From the NCBI RefSeq assembly GCF_021401245.1, contig NZ_JACBFY010000001.1:620001-684000 (forward strand): a DNA stretch of 64,000 nt, in the 5' to 3' direction. Below are positions 19,692 to 28,407 of the stretch, in pieces. The notes beneath the pieces are model-generated. The model worked only from the letters and a program-made list of their open reading frames with translations. It made no database searches and was not told where the DNA came from. The number at the start of each line of letters is the position of its first letter. The first letter of the stretch is position 1. A program made the position numbers and the translations under genes. This stretch comes from Pseudacidovorax sp. NFM-22 (lineage in GTDB: Bacteria; Pseudomonadota; Gammaproteobacteria; Burkholderiales; Burkholderiaceae_C).

Positions 19692-20465
19692 ATGAATGCC
19701 ACCACCCAAGCCGAACTCAGCGAAGTCCGCCGCCTCGTCTCCGACGAGGAATGGCAGCTGCGCGTGGACCTCGCCGCCTGCTACCGCCTCGTGGCGCTCT
19801 ACGGCTGGAGCGACCTGGTCTTCACCCACATCAGCGCGCGCATCCCGGGGCCGGACCATCACTTCCTGATCAACCCCTACGGGATGATGTTCGACGAGAT
19901 CACGGCCTCCAGCCTGGTCAAGGTCGACATGGACTGCAACAAGCTGATCGACTCGCCGTACCCGGTCAACCCGGCCGGCTTCGTGATCCACAGCTGCATC
20001 CACGAGGCCCGCCACGACGTGCAATGCGTGCTGCACACCCACAGCCGCGCCGGCGTGGCCGTCAGCGCCCAGAAGTGCGGCGTGCTGCCCATCAGCCAGC
20101 AGAGCACCTTCGTGCTGGCCTCGCTGGCCTATCACAGCTACGAAGGCGTGGCCGTGCGCGACGACGAAAAGCCGCGCCTGCAGCAGGACCTGGGCCGCAA
20201 CAACTACATGCTGCTGCGCAACCACGGTCTGCTCACCGTCGGCAAGACCGTGGCCGACGCCTTCCTGCACATGTACACCTTCGAGAACGCCTGCCGCATC
20301 CAGATCGACGCGCAGGCCGGCGGGGAGCTCGTGCATGTCAACCCGCAGATCATGGACGGCATCAGCCAGGTGATGAAGAAGGTCACCACGGGCCAGGGTG
20401 CCAACATCGCCTGGCCGGCGCTGCTGCGCAAGCTGGACCGCGAGAGCCCGGGCTACAAGGACTGA
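19692..20465 (+). CDS. Class II aldolase/adducin-like protein
   Basis: A 257-residue member of the class II aldolase/adducin superfamily (fuculose-phosphate aldolase fold). Zinc-type histidines are seen at H100, H115 and H117 ('LHTHSRAG') and H178 ('RNHGLLT'). Such proteins cleave phosphorylated or unphosphorylated hydroxy-acids, or act as decarboxylases or epimerases; the substrate here is unknown. A good AGGAGA ribosome site precedes the ATG. Its last 13 bases overlap the end of the convergent VWA gene. Cotranscription with the HD-domain gene is likely. Confidence 0.85.
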   Translation: MNATTQAELSEVRRLVSDEEWQLRVDLAACYRLVALYGWSDLVFTHISARIPGPDHHFLINPYGMMFDEITASSLVKVDMDCNKLIDSPYPVNPAGFVIHSCIHEARHDVQCVLHTHSRAGVAVSAQKCGVLPISQQSTFVLASLAYHSYEGVAVRDDEKPRLQQDLGRNNYMLLRNHGLLTVGKTVADAFLHMYTFENACRIQIDAQAGGELVHVNPQIMDGISQVMKKVTTGQGANIAWPALLRKLDRESPGYKD

Positions 20466-22153
20466 AGCCCCGGCACCAGCCGGCCCAGGGCCCGCGGCAG
20501 GTCGGCCTCGCTGCCGGCCGCCGCCACATGCCGCTCGCCGAAGACGCGGCTGGCGCCGGCCACATCCTCGCGCCGCGGCACCAGGCAGGCCACGCCCAGC
20601 CCGGCGGCCCGCGCGCGCCGCAGCGCATGCTGCGCGTCCGCCACCAGGTGGCGGTCATCCAGGGTGTCGATGTCGTGCGGCTCGGCATCGCCCAGCACCA
20701 GCATCCAGCGCCGGTCGACCGGCTGGGCACGCAGCTGGGCAAGCCCTTGGCGCAAGACCGCTCCCAGCCGTGTCGAACGCGCGGCCGCCAACGCGTCGAG
20801 CCGGGCGGCACTGCGGGCGTCCCAGGCCTCACCGAAGTCCAGCACCCGTCGCACGGCCACGCGATGGCGCCCGTCGGAATCGAACCCCTGCACCGCCACC
20901 CGCCAGCCCACGGCCGTGAGCGCCTGGGCCAGCGCAACGGCCTGGCGCTTCTGTATGGCCAGTGCGATGCCGGCGCCGGGCACCAAGCTGGCACTGGAGG
21001 CCGACGTGTCGACCAGCAGCAGCACCGCCGCACGCACGGGCGCCCGCATTCTTCGCAGCCAGGTCCGTGACGGATCCCAGGGCCGGCCCACGCGCCGCGC
21101 CACGATGGCGCGGACGGCCTCGCCCATGGCGAGTTCGTCGCCGGATGCGGCCGGCTGCCACCGCGGCGCCGGGCCTTCCAGCGCCCTGCGCAGCCTGCGA
21201 AGGAGGGCCGTGTCCACGCCGCCAGCGACCTGACCGGTCGCGCTGCCGGCCGGCGACACGAGCCGCTGCGGTGCCATCAGCCACACCGAGCACCAGTCGC
21301 GGCGCACCAGGCCGATGCGCGCGTCCCATTCCGGATGGCGGTGCAGCTCGTCCTGCATGCCCGGCCCGGCCGGCGCCATCGCCCGCACGCCCTGGGCGTC
21401 GGTCGCCGACGGCACGGGAGAGAGCCGCTGCCGCTCGGCCTGCGGCTCGCCCGCCTCGCGCCAGAGCCAGCGGTTGTCGTCACGGTAGTCCGGCCCCGGC
21501 CGGTAGCTGCGAGGGTTGAAGGCCGTGCGCATCTGACCGAGGTCATGGCCCAGCTCGGAGGCCAGCCGGTGCATGGCGCGGGGGTCGGGCTGGGCCAGCA
21601 CCTGCTGCGCCGCATCCCGCCAGAAGCACCGCCTCGCCTTGTGGATCCACGGATGCGGATCGCCGTAGCCCGCATCCGCCAGGGCCCGCGCCAGGCGCAG
21701 CAACAGCGCCTCGAAGCCGTCGCCCAGGTCCGGCGTGGCCGCATGCTGGCTCGCCCACAGCCGGGCCAGGCCCGGCAACTCCCGTGCGGCCAGCGCCTCG
21801 GCGCGGGCGTCCTCCAGCACGCCGGTGATAGCCTGCGTGATCGGCGCCGTACCGGCGCGCTCAAAGCTGGCACGCGAGAAGACACGGTGGGCCGCGGCAT
21901 GGCTCACGGCAGCCTGCTGCCACAGCAGCCGCGCGCTGCCTGTCAGAGGCGTTGGCGCGGCCGGCAGCCACAGTCCCTCGGGTCGCAGGCATGGCCACCC
22001 ACCGGGCCCGACACCGCCGTCCGGATCCTCCGCGCGGAGAGGCAGCACCGGCAGCGCGATGTCCCACAGCATGCGGATCCAGAGGCCGAGGGGGCGCAGG
22101 GCCGCCGCGTCGGCCGCGGTCATGCCGTCGGCAGCAGGGTCAGAAGGTGGCAT
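20453..22153 (-). CDS. VWA-domain protein, CbbO/NorD-like
   Basis: A 566-residue protein with a long, poorly conserved N-terminal region and a C-terminal von Willebrand factor A domain. The VWA metal site (MIDAS) is seen as 'LLLVDTSASSASL' (D-x-S-x-S) near residue 395 and 'LVLGDAEPHDID' further on. Proteins of this design (CbbO, NorD, GvpN partners) work with a MoxR-class AAA+ ATPase to remodel or insert cofactors in a target enzyme. Its ATG at 22153 lies inside the end of the MoxR/CbbQ-like gene, overlapping by 14 bases. It closes the amide-utilisation operon, which suggests the target is one of the amidases. That target assignment is inference. Confidence 0.8.
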   Translation of the reverse strand: MPPSDPAADGMTAADAAALRPLGLWIRMLWDIALPVLPLRAEDPDGGVGPGGWPCLRPEGLWLPAAPTPLTGSARLLWQQAAVSHAAAHRVFSRASFERAGTAPITQAITGVLEDARAEALAARELPGLARLWASQHAATPDLGDGFEALLLRLARALADAGYGDPHPWIHKARRCFWRDAAQQVLAQPDPRAMHRLASELGHDLGQMRTAFNPRSYRPGPDYRDDNRWLWREAGEPQAERQRLSPVPSATDAQGVRAMAPAGPGMQDELHRHPEWDARIGLVRRDWCSVWLMAPQRLVSPAGSATGQVAGGVDTALLRRLRRALEGPAPRWQPAASGDELAMGEAVRAIVARRVGRPWDPSRTWLRRMRAPVRAAVLLLVDTSASSASLVPGAGIALAIQKRQAVALAQALTAVGWRVAVQGFDSDGRHRVAVRRVLDFGEAWDARSAARLDALAAARSTRLGAVLRQGLAQLRAQPVDRRWMLVLGDAEPHDIDTLDDRHLVADAQHALRRARAAGLGVACLVPRREDVAGASRVFGERHVAAAGSEADLPRALGRLVPGLQSL

Positions 22154-22973
22154 CGACGGCCGCCACCAGCGCCTGCTGCAGCATGTCGTCATCGGCCAGC
22201 GGCACCACCAGCGCGCTCAGCGCCGCCGCACGGGGGGCGAGGCCCTGGCGCACCAGTTGGGCGGCCCGCACCAGCATGCGGGTGGACGCGCCCTCCTCCA
22301 GGCCCTGGCCCGCCAGCCGCCGCGTGCGCCGGCCCAGCGCCACCAGCGACGAGGCCAGTTCCACCGCCACGCCGCCTTCGCGCATCAGCACCGCCACCTC
22401 GTCCTCCGCCTCGGGATAGTCGAAGGCCAGGCCGCAGAAGCGCTGGCGCGTGGCCGGCTTGAGTTCCCGGCTGCCGCCCGGGTTGTAGCTGGCCAGCAGC
22501 ATGAAGTCGGGGTGGGCATGGATCAGCGCACTGGCTCGGTCCAGCGGCAGGGTGCGCCGGTCGTCGGTCAGCGGATGGATCGCGACCAGGGCATCGGGCC
22601 GGGCCTCGACGATCTCGTCCAGGTAACACAGCGCGCCATGGCGCGCGGCCAGGGCCAGCGGCCCGTCCTGCCAGGCCGTGCCCTGGGCATCGAGCAGCCA
22701 GCGGCCCAGCAGGTCGCCCGCCGTGGTGTCCTCGTTGCAGGCCACCGTGACCAGCGGGCGGCCGAGCCGCCACGCCATGTGCTGCACGAAGCGCGTCTTG
22801 CCGCAGCCGGTGGGCCCCTTGAGCAGCAGCGGCAGCCGCCGCGACCAGGCGGCCTCGAACTGCACGCATTCGTCGTCGCGCGGCCGGTAGTAGGGCTCGC
22901 TGCCGATCCGCCATGCCGCGAGCGGGTCGGCCACGGCCGGGCCGGTGTCGGTGCGCATGGCGTCGGCGCGCAT
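22140..22973 (-). CDS. MoxR-class AAA+ ATPase, CbbQ/NorQ-like
   Basis: A 277-residue AAA+ ATPase of the CbbQ/NirQ/NorQ branch of the MoxR family. Walker A 'LLKGPTGCGKTRF' (about residues 50-62), Walker B 'LCYLDEI' (about 115) and sensor-1 region 'LLASYNPGG' are clear. I place the start at 22973, where ATG overlaps the amiE stop; an alternative ATG is at 22958. In Rubisco and nitric oxide reductase systems such ATPases pair with a VWA protein to activate or metallate the enzyme, and the VWA partner is directly downstream here. P. aeruginosa also carries an ATPase gene (amiB) next to amiE, which supports a role in amidase function. Confidence 0.88.
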   Translation of the reverse strand: MRADAMRTDTGPAVADPLAAWRIGSEPYYRPRDDECVQFEAAWSRRLPLLLKGPTGCGKTRFVQHMAWRLGRPLVTVACNEDTTAGDLLGRWLLDAQGTAWQDGPLALAARHGALCYLDEIVEARPDALVAIHPLTDDRRTLPLDRASALIHAHPDFMLLASYNPGGSRELKPATRQRFCGLAFDYPEAEDEVAVLMREGGVAVELASSLVALGRRTRRLAGQGLEEGASTRMLVRAAQLVRQGLAPRAAALSALVVPLADDDMLQQALVAAVDATF

Positions 22974-24016
22974 CAGCGGTGCGCGCTGACGGTGGCCTCG
23001 TTCGGAATGCCGTCGATGGGGGCCTCGGCGGTTCCGACGGTGCTGCGGGTGAAGGCCTCCACGCGCTCGCGCATACCCTGCGGATCGGCGATCCAGTCGC
23101 TGTAGAAGCCGTAGGGGCAGTCCGCCACGCCCTTGTCGCCCTCGCCCGAGTTGATGACCCCGGTGTAGCCGCGGTGCAGCAGCTTGAACAGGTGGTTCTC
23201 GCTCTGGCCGTGGCGGCGGAAGTCGCGGATCAGGCCCTTGGACAGCGCCGCGTACTGCACGCCCATCTCCTCCTCGCCGCACTCGCCCAGCGTGCGGCCA
23301 TCGAAGCCAACCAGCGCCGAATGCCCGAAGTACGAATACACCCCATCGAAGCCCGCCGCATTGGCCACGGCCACGTACACGTTGTTGGCGAAGGCCATGG
23401 CCTTGCTGATGAGGATCTGCTGCTCCTTGGCTGGGTACATGTAGCCCTGGCAGCGCACGATCAGCTCGGCGCCCTTCATGGCGCAGTCGCGCCAGATCTC
23501 GGGATAGTTGCCGTCGTCGCAGATGATGAGGCTGATCTTCAGGCCCTTGGGGCCTTCGCTGACGTAGGTGCAGTTGCCCGGGTACCAGCCCTCGATGGGC
23601 ACCCAGGGCATGATCTTGCGGTACTTCTGCACGATCTCGCCCTGGTCGTTCATGAGGATCAGCGTGTTGTAGGGCGCCTTGTTGGGGTGCTCCTCGTGGC
23701 GCTCGCCGGTGAGCGAGAACACGCCCCAGACCTTCGCCTTGCGGCAGGCCTCGGCGAAGATCTCGGTCTCGAAGCCGGGGACGCTGGCCGCGTTCTCGTA
23801 CATCTCGGCGGCGTCGTACATGATCCCGTGGGTGCTGTACTCGGGGAACACCACCAGGTCCAGCCCGGGCAGGCCGGCCTTCAGGCCCACCACCATGTCG
23901 GCGATCTGCCTGGCATTGGCCACGACCTCGGCGCGCGTGTGCAGGCGCGGCATCTTGTAGTTGACGACCGCGACACCGACGGTGTCGTGGCTGCTGGAAA
24001 TGTCGCCGTGGATCAT
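22973..24016 (-). CDS. amiE: Aliphatic amidase
   Basis: Nitrilase-superfamily aliphatic amidase of 347 residues, hydrolysing short-chain amides such as acetamide and propionamide to the acid plus ammonia in the cytoplasm. The sequence is closely similar along its length to Pseudomonas AmiE ('HGDISSS', '[13 protein letters not shown]', 'GYMYPAK'). The Glu-Lys-Cys triad is visible: E59 in 'VVFPEYST', a Lys in 'KYRKIMPW' and C166 in '[11 protein letters not shown]'. '[19 protein letters not shown]'-like blocks follow. It is the eighth gene of the leftward amide operon, 46 bases after fmdB, and overlaps the ATPase start. AmiF formamidase is the nearest alternative, but the N-terminus and length favour AmiE. 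Confidence 0.94.
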   Translation of the reverse strand: MIHGDISSSHDTVGVAVVNYKMPRLHTRAEVVANARQIADMVVGLKAGLPGLDLVVFPEYSTHGIMYDAAEMYENAASVPGFETEIFAEACRKAKVWGVFSLTGERHEEHPNKAPYNTLILMNDQGEIVQKYRKIMPWVPIEGWYPGNCTYVSEGPKGLKISLIICDDGNYPEIWRDCAMKGAELIVRCQGYMYPAKEQQILISKAMAFANNVYVAVANAAGFDGVYSYFGHSALVGFDGRTLGECGEEEMGVQYAALSKGLIRDFRRHGQSENHLFKLLHRGYTGVINSGEGDKGVADCPYGFYSDWIADPQGMRERVEAFTRSTVGTAEAPIDGIPNEATVSAHR

Positions 24017-24062
24017 GGCGGTGGTCTCCTGGGAGGCTGCAAGAAGGATGGGGCGCCGTCGA

Positions 24063-24407
24063 TCAGTGGCTGATCATCCAGGGCCGCTTCGATGGAAAGG
24101 CCTTCGCCCCGTTGGCGGCGGTGACGGTGGCCTTGGCCGTGCGCCCGGGGCTGCAGCAGCCGCAGCCGGCCGGATGCCGCAACCGCTGGTAGTCGCGCGA
24201 GCTGCGGGGCTCGTGCCGTGCGCGCTCGTTGACATCCATGGCCCGCCGGGTGGCGCTCTCCAGCAGCCCCAGCCGTGGGGCGCTGGCGAACACGCGCGGC
24301 GACGCCGCGCCGCACACCGGGCAGGCGGCCGGCTCGTTGCGCGCGCCCAGGCTGCGCAGGGCCTCGAAGCCGCCGCAGTCGGCACAGGCGTAGTCGTAGG
24401 TCGGCAT
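24063..24407 (-). CDS. fmdB: FmdB-family zinc-ribbon protein
   Basis: A 114-residue protein with an N-terminal FmdB zinc ribbon. Two C-x2-C pairs, 'CADC' (residues 8-11) and 'CPVC' (about 29-32), follow the signature 'MPTYDYAC'. A C-terminal 'GCGCCSPG' cluster adds further cysteines. FmdB was described in Methylophilus methylotrophus as a putative regulator of formamidase (fmd) expression. Its position between fmdA (15 bases upstream) and amiE matches that context. The exact molecular role of the family is not settled. Confidence 0.88.
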   Translation of the reverse strand: MPTYDYACADCGGFEALRSLGARNEPAACPVCGAASPRVFASAPRLGLLESATRRAMDVNERARHEPRSSRDYQRLRHPAGCGCCSPGRTAKATVTAANGAKAFPSKRPWMISH

Positions 24408-24422
24408 GGTCGGCTCCGTCCC

Positions 24423-25652
24423 TCAGCTCAGGTCCGGCGACAGCGGCATGTCGATGCTGCCGTCGAGGAACTTCACCGGACCGGCGGCCGAGGGATTGAT
24501 GTCGAAGTCGAAGATCTGCGTGGGTAGCCACAGCGTGGCGCAGGCATTGGGCACGTCGACCACGCCGCTGATGTGGCCCTGCACCGGCGCCGTGCCCAGG
24601 ATCGAATAGGCCTGCGCGCCCGAGTAGCCGAACTTCTTCAGGTACTCGATGGCGTTGAGGCAGGCCTGGCGGTAGGCCACGTTCACGTCCAGGTAGTACT
24701 GCTTGCCGCTCTCGTCGACGCTGATGCCTTCGAAGATCACATAGTCGTTGTAGGTCGGCACGATCGGGCTGGGCTTGAAGATCGGGTTCTTGATGCCGTA
24801 CTTGGCCATGCCGTCCTTGATGACGCTGACCTTCATGTGCACCCAGCCAGCCATCTCGATGGCACCGCAGAAGGTGATCTCGCCGTCGCCCTGGCTGAAG
24901 TGCAGGTCGCCCACCGACAGTCCGGCCCCTTCCACGTAGACCGGGAAGAAGATCTTCGAGCCGCGCGACAGGTCCTTGATGTCGCAGTTGCCGCCATGCT
25001 CGCGCGGCGGCACGGTGCGCGCGCCGGTCGCGGCGGCCTTGGCCTTGGCCTCGCCCGTGAGCTTGCCCATGTGCGCCGTGCCGGCGAAGGGCGGGTTGGC
25101 CAGGCCGCTGGTGGCCGGGTCGGAGTCGATCAGCGCCTGCTCGCGCGCGTTCCAGGTCTCCAGCATCTTCGGGTCGGGCAGGCAGCCGATGAGACCCGGG
25201 TGGATGAGGCCCGCATACTTGACGCCGGGCACGTGGCGCGAGGTGGTGAACATGCCGTGGAAGTCCCAGATGGACTTCTGCGCCTGCGGGAAATGCTCGG
25301 TCAGGAAGCCGCCGCCGTTCTTCTTGCTGAAGAAGCCGTTGAAGCCCCAGAGGCTGTCGTCCTTGGCGCCGATGTCGAGCAGCTCCACCACCAGCAGGTC
25401 GCCAGGCGCGGCGCCCTTCACGCCCACCGGGCCGCTCAGGTAGTGCACCGTGGTCAGGTCGATGTCGCGCACGTCGTCGGCGCTGTCGTCGTTCTTGATG
25501 AAGCCGCCGGTCCAGTCGTAGGTCTCCAGCACGAAGTCGTCGCCCGGATTCACCCAGCAGGCCATCGGGATGTCCGGGTGCCAGCGGTTGTGCACCATCT
25601 CGTTGGACGGCGCGGGCTGCGACAGGTCGACCTTGATGAGGGTTTCGGGCAT
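24423..25652 (-). CDS. fmdA: Formamidase (acetamidase/formamidase family)
   Basis: FmdA-type formamidase of 409 residues, hydrolysing formamide to formate and ammonia. The family is metal-dependent and unrelated to nitrilases. Recognisable stretches include the N-terminal 'HNRWHPDIP' and 'CWVNPGDDF', and 'GDLLVVELLDIG', 'SRHVPGVKYAGLIHPGLIGCLP' region and 'FSQGDGEITFCGAIEMAG'. Length fits the family well. It starts 49 bases after the last ABC transporter gene and is followed by fmdB, the same gene order idea as the fmd cluster of Methylophilus. With AmiE in the same operon, the cell would have both a formamide- and an acetamide-specific route. Confidence 0.93.
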   Translation of the reverse strand: MPETLIKVDLSQPAPSNEMVHNRWHPDIPMACWVNPGDDFVLETYDWTGGFIKNDDSADDVRDIDLTTVHYLSGPVGVKGAAPGDLLVVELLDIGAKDDSLWGFNGFFSKKNGGGFLTEHFPQAQKSIWDFHGMFTTSRHVPGVKYAGLIHPGLIGCLPDPKMLETWNAREQALIDSDPATSGLANPPFAGTAHMGKLTGEAKAKAAATGARTVPPREHGGNCDIKDLSRGSKIFFPVYVEGAGLSVGDLHFSQGDGEITFCGAIEMAGWVHMKVSVIKDGMAKYGIKNPIFKPSPIVPTYNDYVIFEGISVDESGKQYYLDVNVAYRQACLNAIEYLKKFGYSGAQAYSILGTAPVQGHISGVVDVPNACATLWLPTQIFDFDINPSAAGPVKFLDGSIDMPLSPDLS

Positions 25653-25701
25653 GGAAAGGGCTCCTGGTTGAAGTGCGGGAAGAAAGAACGAAGGGAGGGA
25701 G

Positions 25702-26403
25702 TCAGACCGACAGGTAGGCCTTGATGTGGGCCTCGTCGGTCTTGTCGCGCGGCGTCTCGTGCACCAGCCGGCCGCCTTCGATCACGAACAGCCGGTCGGC
25801 CACGTCCATGGCGAAGCTCAGCACCTGCTCCGAGACGACGATGGTGATGCCCTTGAGCTTGCGGATCTCGTTGAGCGCGCGGGCGATGTCCTTGATGATC
25901 GAAGGCTGGATGCCCTCGGTGGGCTCGTCCAGCAGCAGCACCTTGGGCTCGGTGACCAGCGCACGGGCGATGGCCAGTTGCTGCTGCTGCCCGCCGGACA
26001 GGTTGCCGCCCTTGCGCCGCTTCATGTCGAAGAGCACGGGAAAGAGCGCATAGATCTCGTCGGGAATGCGCCGCGTGCGGCTGTTCTCCAGCCCGGTCTG
26101 GATGTTCTCTTCCACCGTCAGGGTGGGAAAGATCATGCGGCCCTGCGGCACGTAGGCGATGCCCTTGGCCACCCGGCGGAAGCTCTCGTCCCGGGTCACC
26201 TCCTGCCCCGCCACCTCGATGCGGCCGCTGCGCGTCGGCAGCACGCCCATCAGCGCCTTGAACAGCGTCGTCTTGCCCATGCCGTTGCGGCCCATGATGG
26301 CCACCGTCTCGTTGGCCATGCCCTCGAAGGAGACGCCATGCAGCGCTTCGCTCTGGCCATAGGCCACATGCAGGTCTTCGACCTTCAGCATCACGTTGCT
26401 CAT
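25702..26403 (-). CDS. Amide/urea-type ABC transporter ATPase (UrtE/FmdF-like)
   Basis: LivF-class ATPase of 233 residues. Walker A 'GRNGMGKTTLFKAL', signature 'LSGGQQQQLAIARAL' and Walker B 'LLLDEPTEGIQP' identify it. The 'TEGIQPSIIKDI' wording is typical of the UrtE branch. It would energise the UrtB/UrtC-type permeases encoded upstream. Its ATG lies one base after the preceding ATPase stop. Because formamidase and amidase follow with no urease, amides are the more likely cargo than urea. Confidence 0.92.
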   Translation of the reverse strand: MSNVMLKVEDLHVAYGQSEALHGVSFEGMANETVAIMGRNGMGKTTLFKALMGVLPTRSGRIEVAGQEVTRDESFRRVAKGIAYVPQGRMIFPTLTVEENIQTGLENSRTRRIPDEIYALFPVLFDMKRRKGGNLSGGQQQQLAIARALVTEPKVLLLDEPTEGIQPSIIKDIARALNEIRKLKGITIVVSEQVLSFAMDVADRLFVIEGGRLVHETPRDKTDEAHIKAYLSV

Positions 26404-26404
26404 T

Positions 26405-27148
26405 TCAATGCCCCAAATACACGTCGATGACTTTGGGATCGGCCTGCACCTTGTCCATCGGCCCCTCGGCGAGGATCTTTCCCTGATGCATCACGGTGAC
26501 CTTGTGCGCGATCTGCTTGACGAAGTCCATGTCGTGCTCGATGACGATCACGGCGCGGTTCTGGCAGATGCGCTTGAGCAGCTCGGCCGTGAGTTCACGC
26601 TCGCGCGAACTCATGCCGGCGATGGGCTCGTCCAGCATCAGCAGCTCCGGGTCCTGCATCAGCAACATGCCGATCTCCAGCCACTGCTTCTGGCCATGGC
26701 TGAGCAGGCCGGCCTCGGCGTCCAGGCGGTCGGCCAGGCCGATCTCCTCGGCCACCCCCTGCACGCGGGCCTTCACCTCGTCGGTGCAGCGGAAGGCCAG
26801 CGCGCCGAAGACCGAGCGGCCGGCGGGGTAGGACACCTCCAGGTTCTTGAAGACCGACAGGTTCTCGTAGATCGAAGGCGTCTGGAACTTGCGGCCGATG
26901 CCCAGCCGCACGCGGCGGTACTCGGCCATGCCGCTGAACTCGGTGTTCTTGAACTTGATCGAGCCGCTGGAGGCCTTGGTGCGGCCGCAGATCAGGTCCA
27001 GCAGCGTGGTCTTGCCAGCGCCGTTGGGGCCGATGATCACGCGCAGTTCGTTGCGGTCGATATAGAGGGTCAGCGCATCGATGGCCTTGAAGCCGTCAAA
27101 GGAGACGCTCAGGTCCTCGACCGCGAGGGCGAAGTCGGTGTTGCTCAT
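26405..27148 (-). CDS. Amide/urea-type ABC transporter ATPase (UrtD/FmdE-like)
   Basis: LivG-class ATPase of 247 residues, the second nucleotide-binding subunit. Walker A 'IGPNGAGKTTLLDLICG', signature region 'LSHGQKQWLEIGMLLMQDP' (a His in place of the first Gly, usual for UrtD) and Walker B 'LLMLDEPIAGM' are visible. The ATG at 27148 is the family-like start ('MSNTDFALAVEDLSVSF'); the open frame continues upstream but only as shadow of the permease gene. It is 23 bases after the permease gene. Confidence 0.92.
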   Translation of the reverse strand: MSNTDFALAVEDLSVSFDGFKAIDALTLYIDRNELRVIIGPNGAGKTTLLDLICGRTKASSGSIKFKNTEFSGMAEYRRVRLGIGRKFQTPSIYENLSVFKNLEVSYPAGRSVFGALAFRCTDEVKARVQGVAEEIGLADRLDAEAGLLSHGQKQWLEIGMLLMQDPELLMLDEPIAGMSSRERELTAELLKRICQNRAVIVIEHDMDFVKQIAHKVTVMHQGKILAEGPMDKVQADPKVIDVYLGH

Positions 27149-27171
27149 GGTGGGCTCGTTGCGTCGATGGA

Positions 27172-28371
27172 TCAGGCGCCCTGGCTGCGCATGGCGCCGG
27201 CCAGCTCGGGTGCGGGCGCCTCGGGCACGGGCGGCACCTCCGGGTAGGCGGCCTGCGCCGCGGCCAGGCGCCCCGCCTGTGTGCGGCGCTGGGCCTGGCG
27301 CCGCTGCCACGCGGGCTTGATGCGGTCTTCCCAGAGGCCGGCGAGCCCCATGGGAAAGGCCATGGTCACGCCGATGAACAGCGCGGCCATCAGGAACAGC
27401 CACAGGTCCGGGAAGCTCTCGGAGAACAGCGTCTTGCCCGCATTGACCAGCAAGGTGCCGTAGACGGCGCCCACCAGGCTCATGCGCCCGCCGACGGCAG
27501 CGAAGATCACCATCTCGATGGAGGGCACGATGCCCACGAAGCTGGGCGACATGAAGCCCACCTGCAGCGCGAACATGGCACCGCCGATGCCCGACAGCGC
27601 CGCCGCCAGGCAGAAGGTGAAGACCTTGAAATTGGCCACGTCGTAGCCCGAGAAGCGGACCCGGTCCTCCTTGTCGCGCATGGCCAGCAGCAGCGTGCCC
27701 AGCTTGCTGGTCTGCACGAAGCGGCACAGCACGATGCTCGCGATCAGCAGGGCCACGCAGACGAAGTAGAGGATGTACTTGGCACTGTCGGTGCGCGTGT
27801 CCCAGCCCGCCAGCGTCTTGAGGTCGGTCATGCCGTTGACGCCACCGGTGTAGCCCTGCTGGCCGATGATGAGCACGGTGAGGATCAGCGCCACGGCCTG
27901 CGTGATGATCGCGAAGTACACGCCGCCCACGCGCCGCTTGAACATCGCGAAGCTGATCAGCCAGGCCAGGGCCATGGGCACCAGCACCACCGCCAGCAGG
28001 GCCAGCGGCAGGCTCTTGAAGGGCAGCCAGAGAAGGGGCAGCTCGGTGATCTGGTTCCAGTCCATGAAGTCCGGGATGCCGGGGGTGGACTGGATCTTGG
28101 TGCTGACCGGGTCCGAGGCCTCCAGCTTGAGGAACATCGCCATGGCATAGCCGCCCAGGCCGAAGAACACGCCCTGCCCCAGGCTCAGCACGCCGCCATA
28201 GCCCCAGACCATCACCAGGCCAACGGCCACGAAGGCATAGCAGAGGTACTTGCCCACCAGGTTGAGGCGGAAGATGTCCAGCGACAGCGGCAGCACCACC
28301 GCCAGCAGCAGCGTGAGCAGCAGCAGGCTGCCCAGCTGGTAGCGCACGATCAGGGCCTTGAGGGATTGCAT
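27172..28371 (-). CDS. Amide/urea-type ABC transporter permease (UrtC-like)
   Basis: LivM-class inner-membrane permease of 399 residues with about ten hydrophobic segments. The 'GYGGVLSLGQGVFFGLGGYAMAMFL' region near residue 60 and the cytoplasmic 'GTLLLAMRDKEDRVRFSGYD' loop are the permease-ATPase coupling signatures of the UrtC branch. The C-terminal 60 residues are a charged, Ala/Arg/Pro-rich tail outside the conserved fold. It lies 36 bases after the UrtB-like gene. Confidence 0.92.
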   Translation of the reverse strand: MQSLKALIVRYQLGSLLLLTLLLAVVLPLSLDIFRLNLVGKYLCYAFVAVGLVMVWGYGGVLSLGQGVFFGLGGYAMAMFLKLEASDPVSTKIQSTPGIPDFMDWNQITELPLLWLPFKSLPLALLAVVLVPMALAWLISFAMFKRRVGGVYFAIITQAVALILTVLIIGQQGYTGGVNGMTDLKTLAGWDTRTDSAKYILYFVCVALLIASIVLCRFVQTSKLGTLLLAMRDKEDRVRFSGYDVANFKVFTFCLAAALSGIGGAMFALQVGFMSPSFVGIVPSIEMVIFAAVGGRMSLVGAVYGTLLVNAGKTLFSESFPDLWLFLMAALFIGVTMAFPMGLAGLWEDRIKPAWQRRQAQRRTQAGRLAAAQAAYPEVPPVPEAPAPELAGAMRSQGA

Positions 28372-28407
28372 GGGTCGGTCCAGTTCAAGAAACGAAGGTG
28401 GGCCATG

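Noticed and set aside
26405-27727. A longer ATPase protein starting within the upstream permease gene
   Set aside because: The extra N-terminal part is out-of-frame permease sequence; homology begins at the ATG at 27148.
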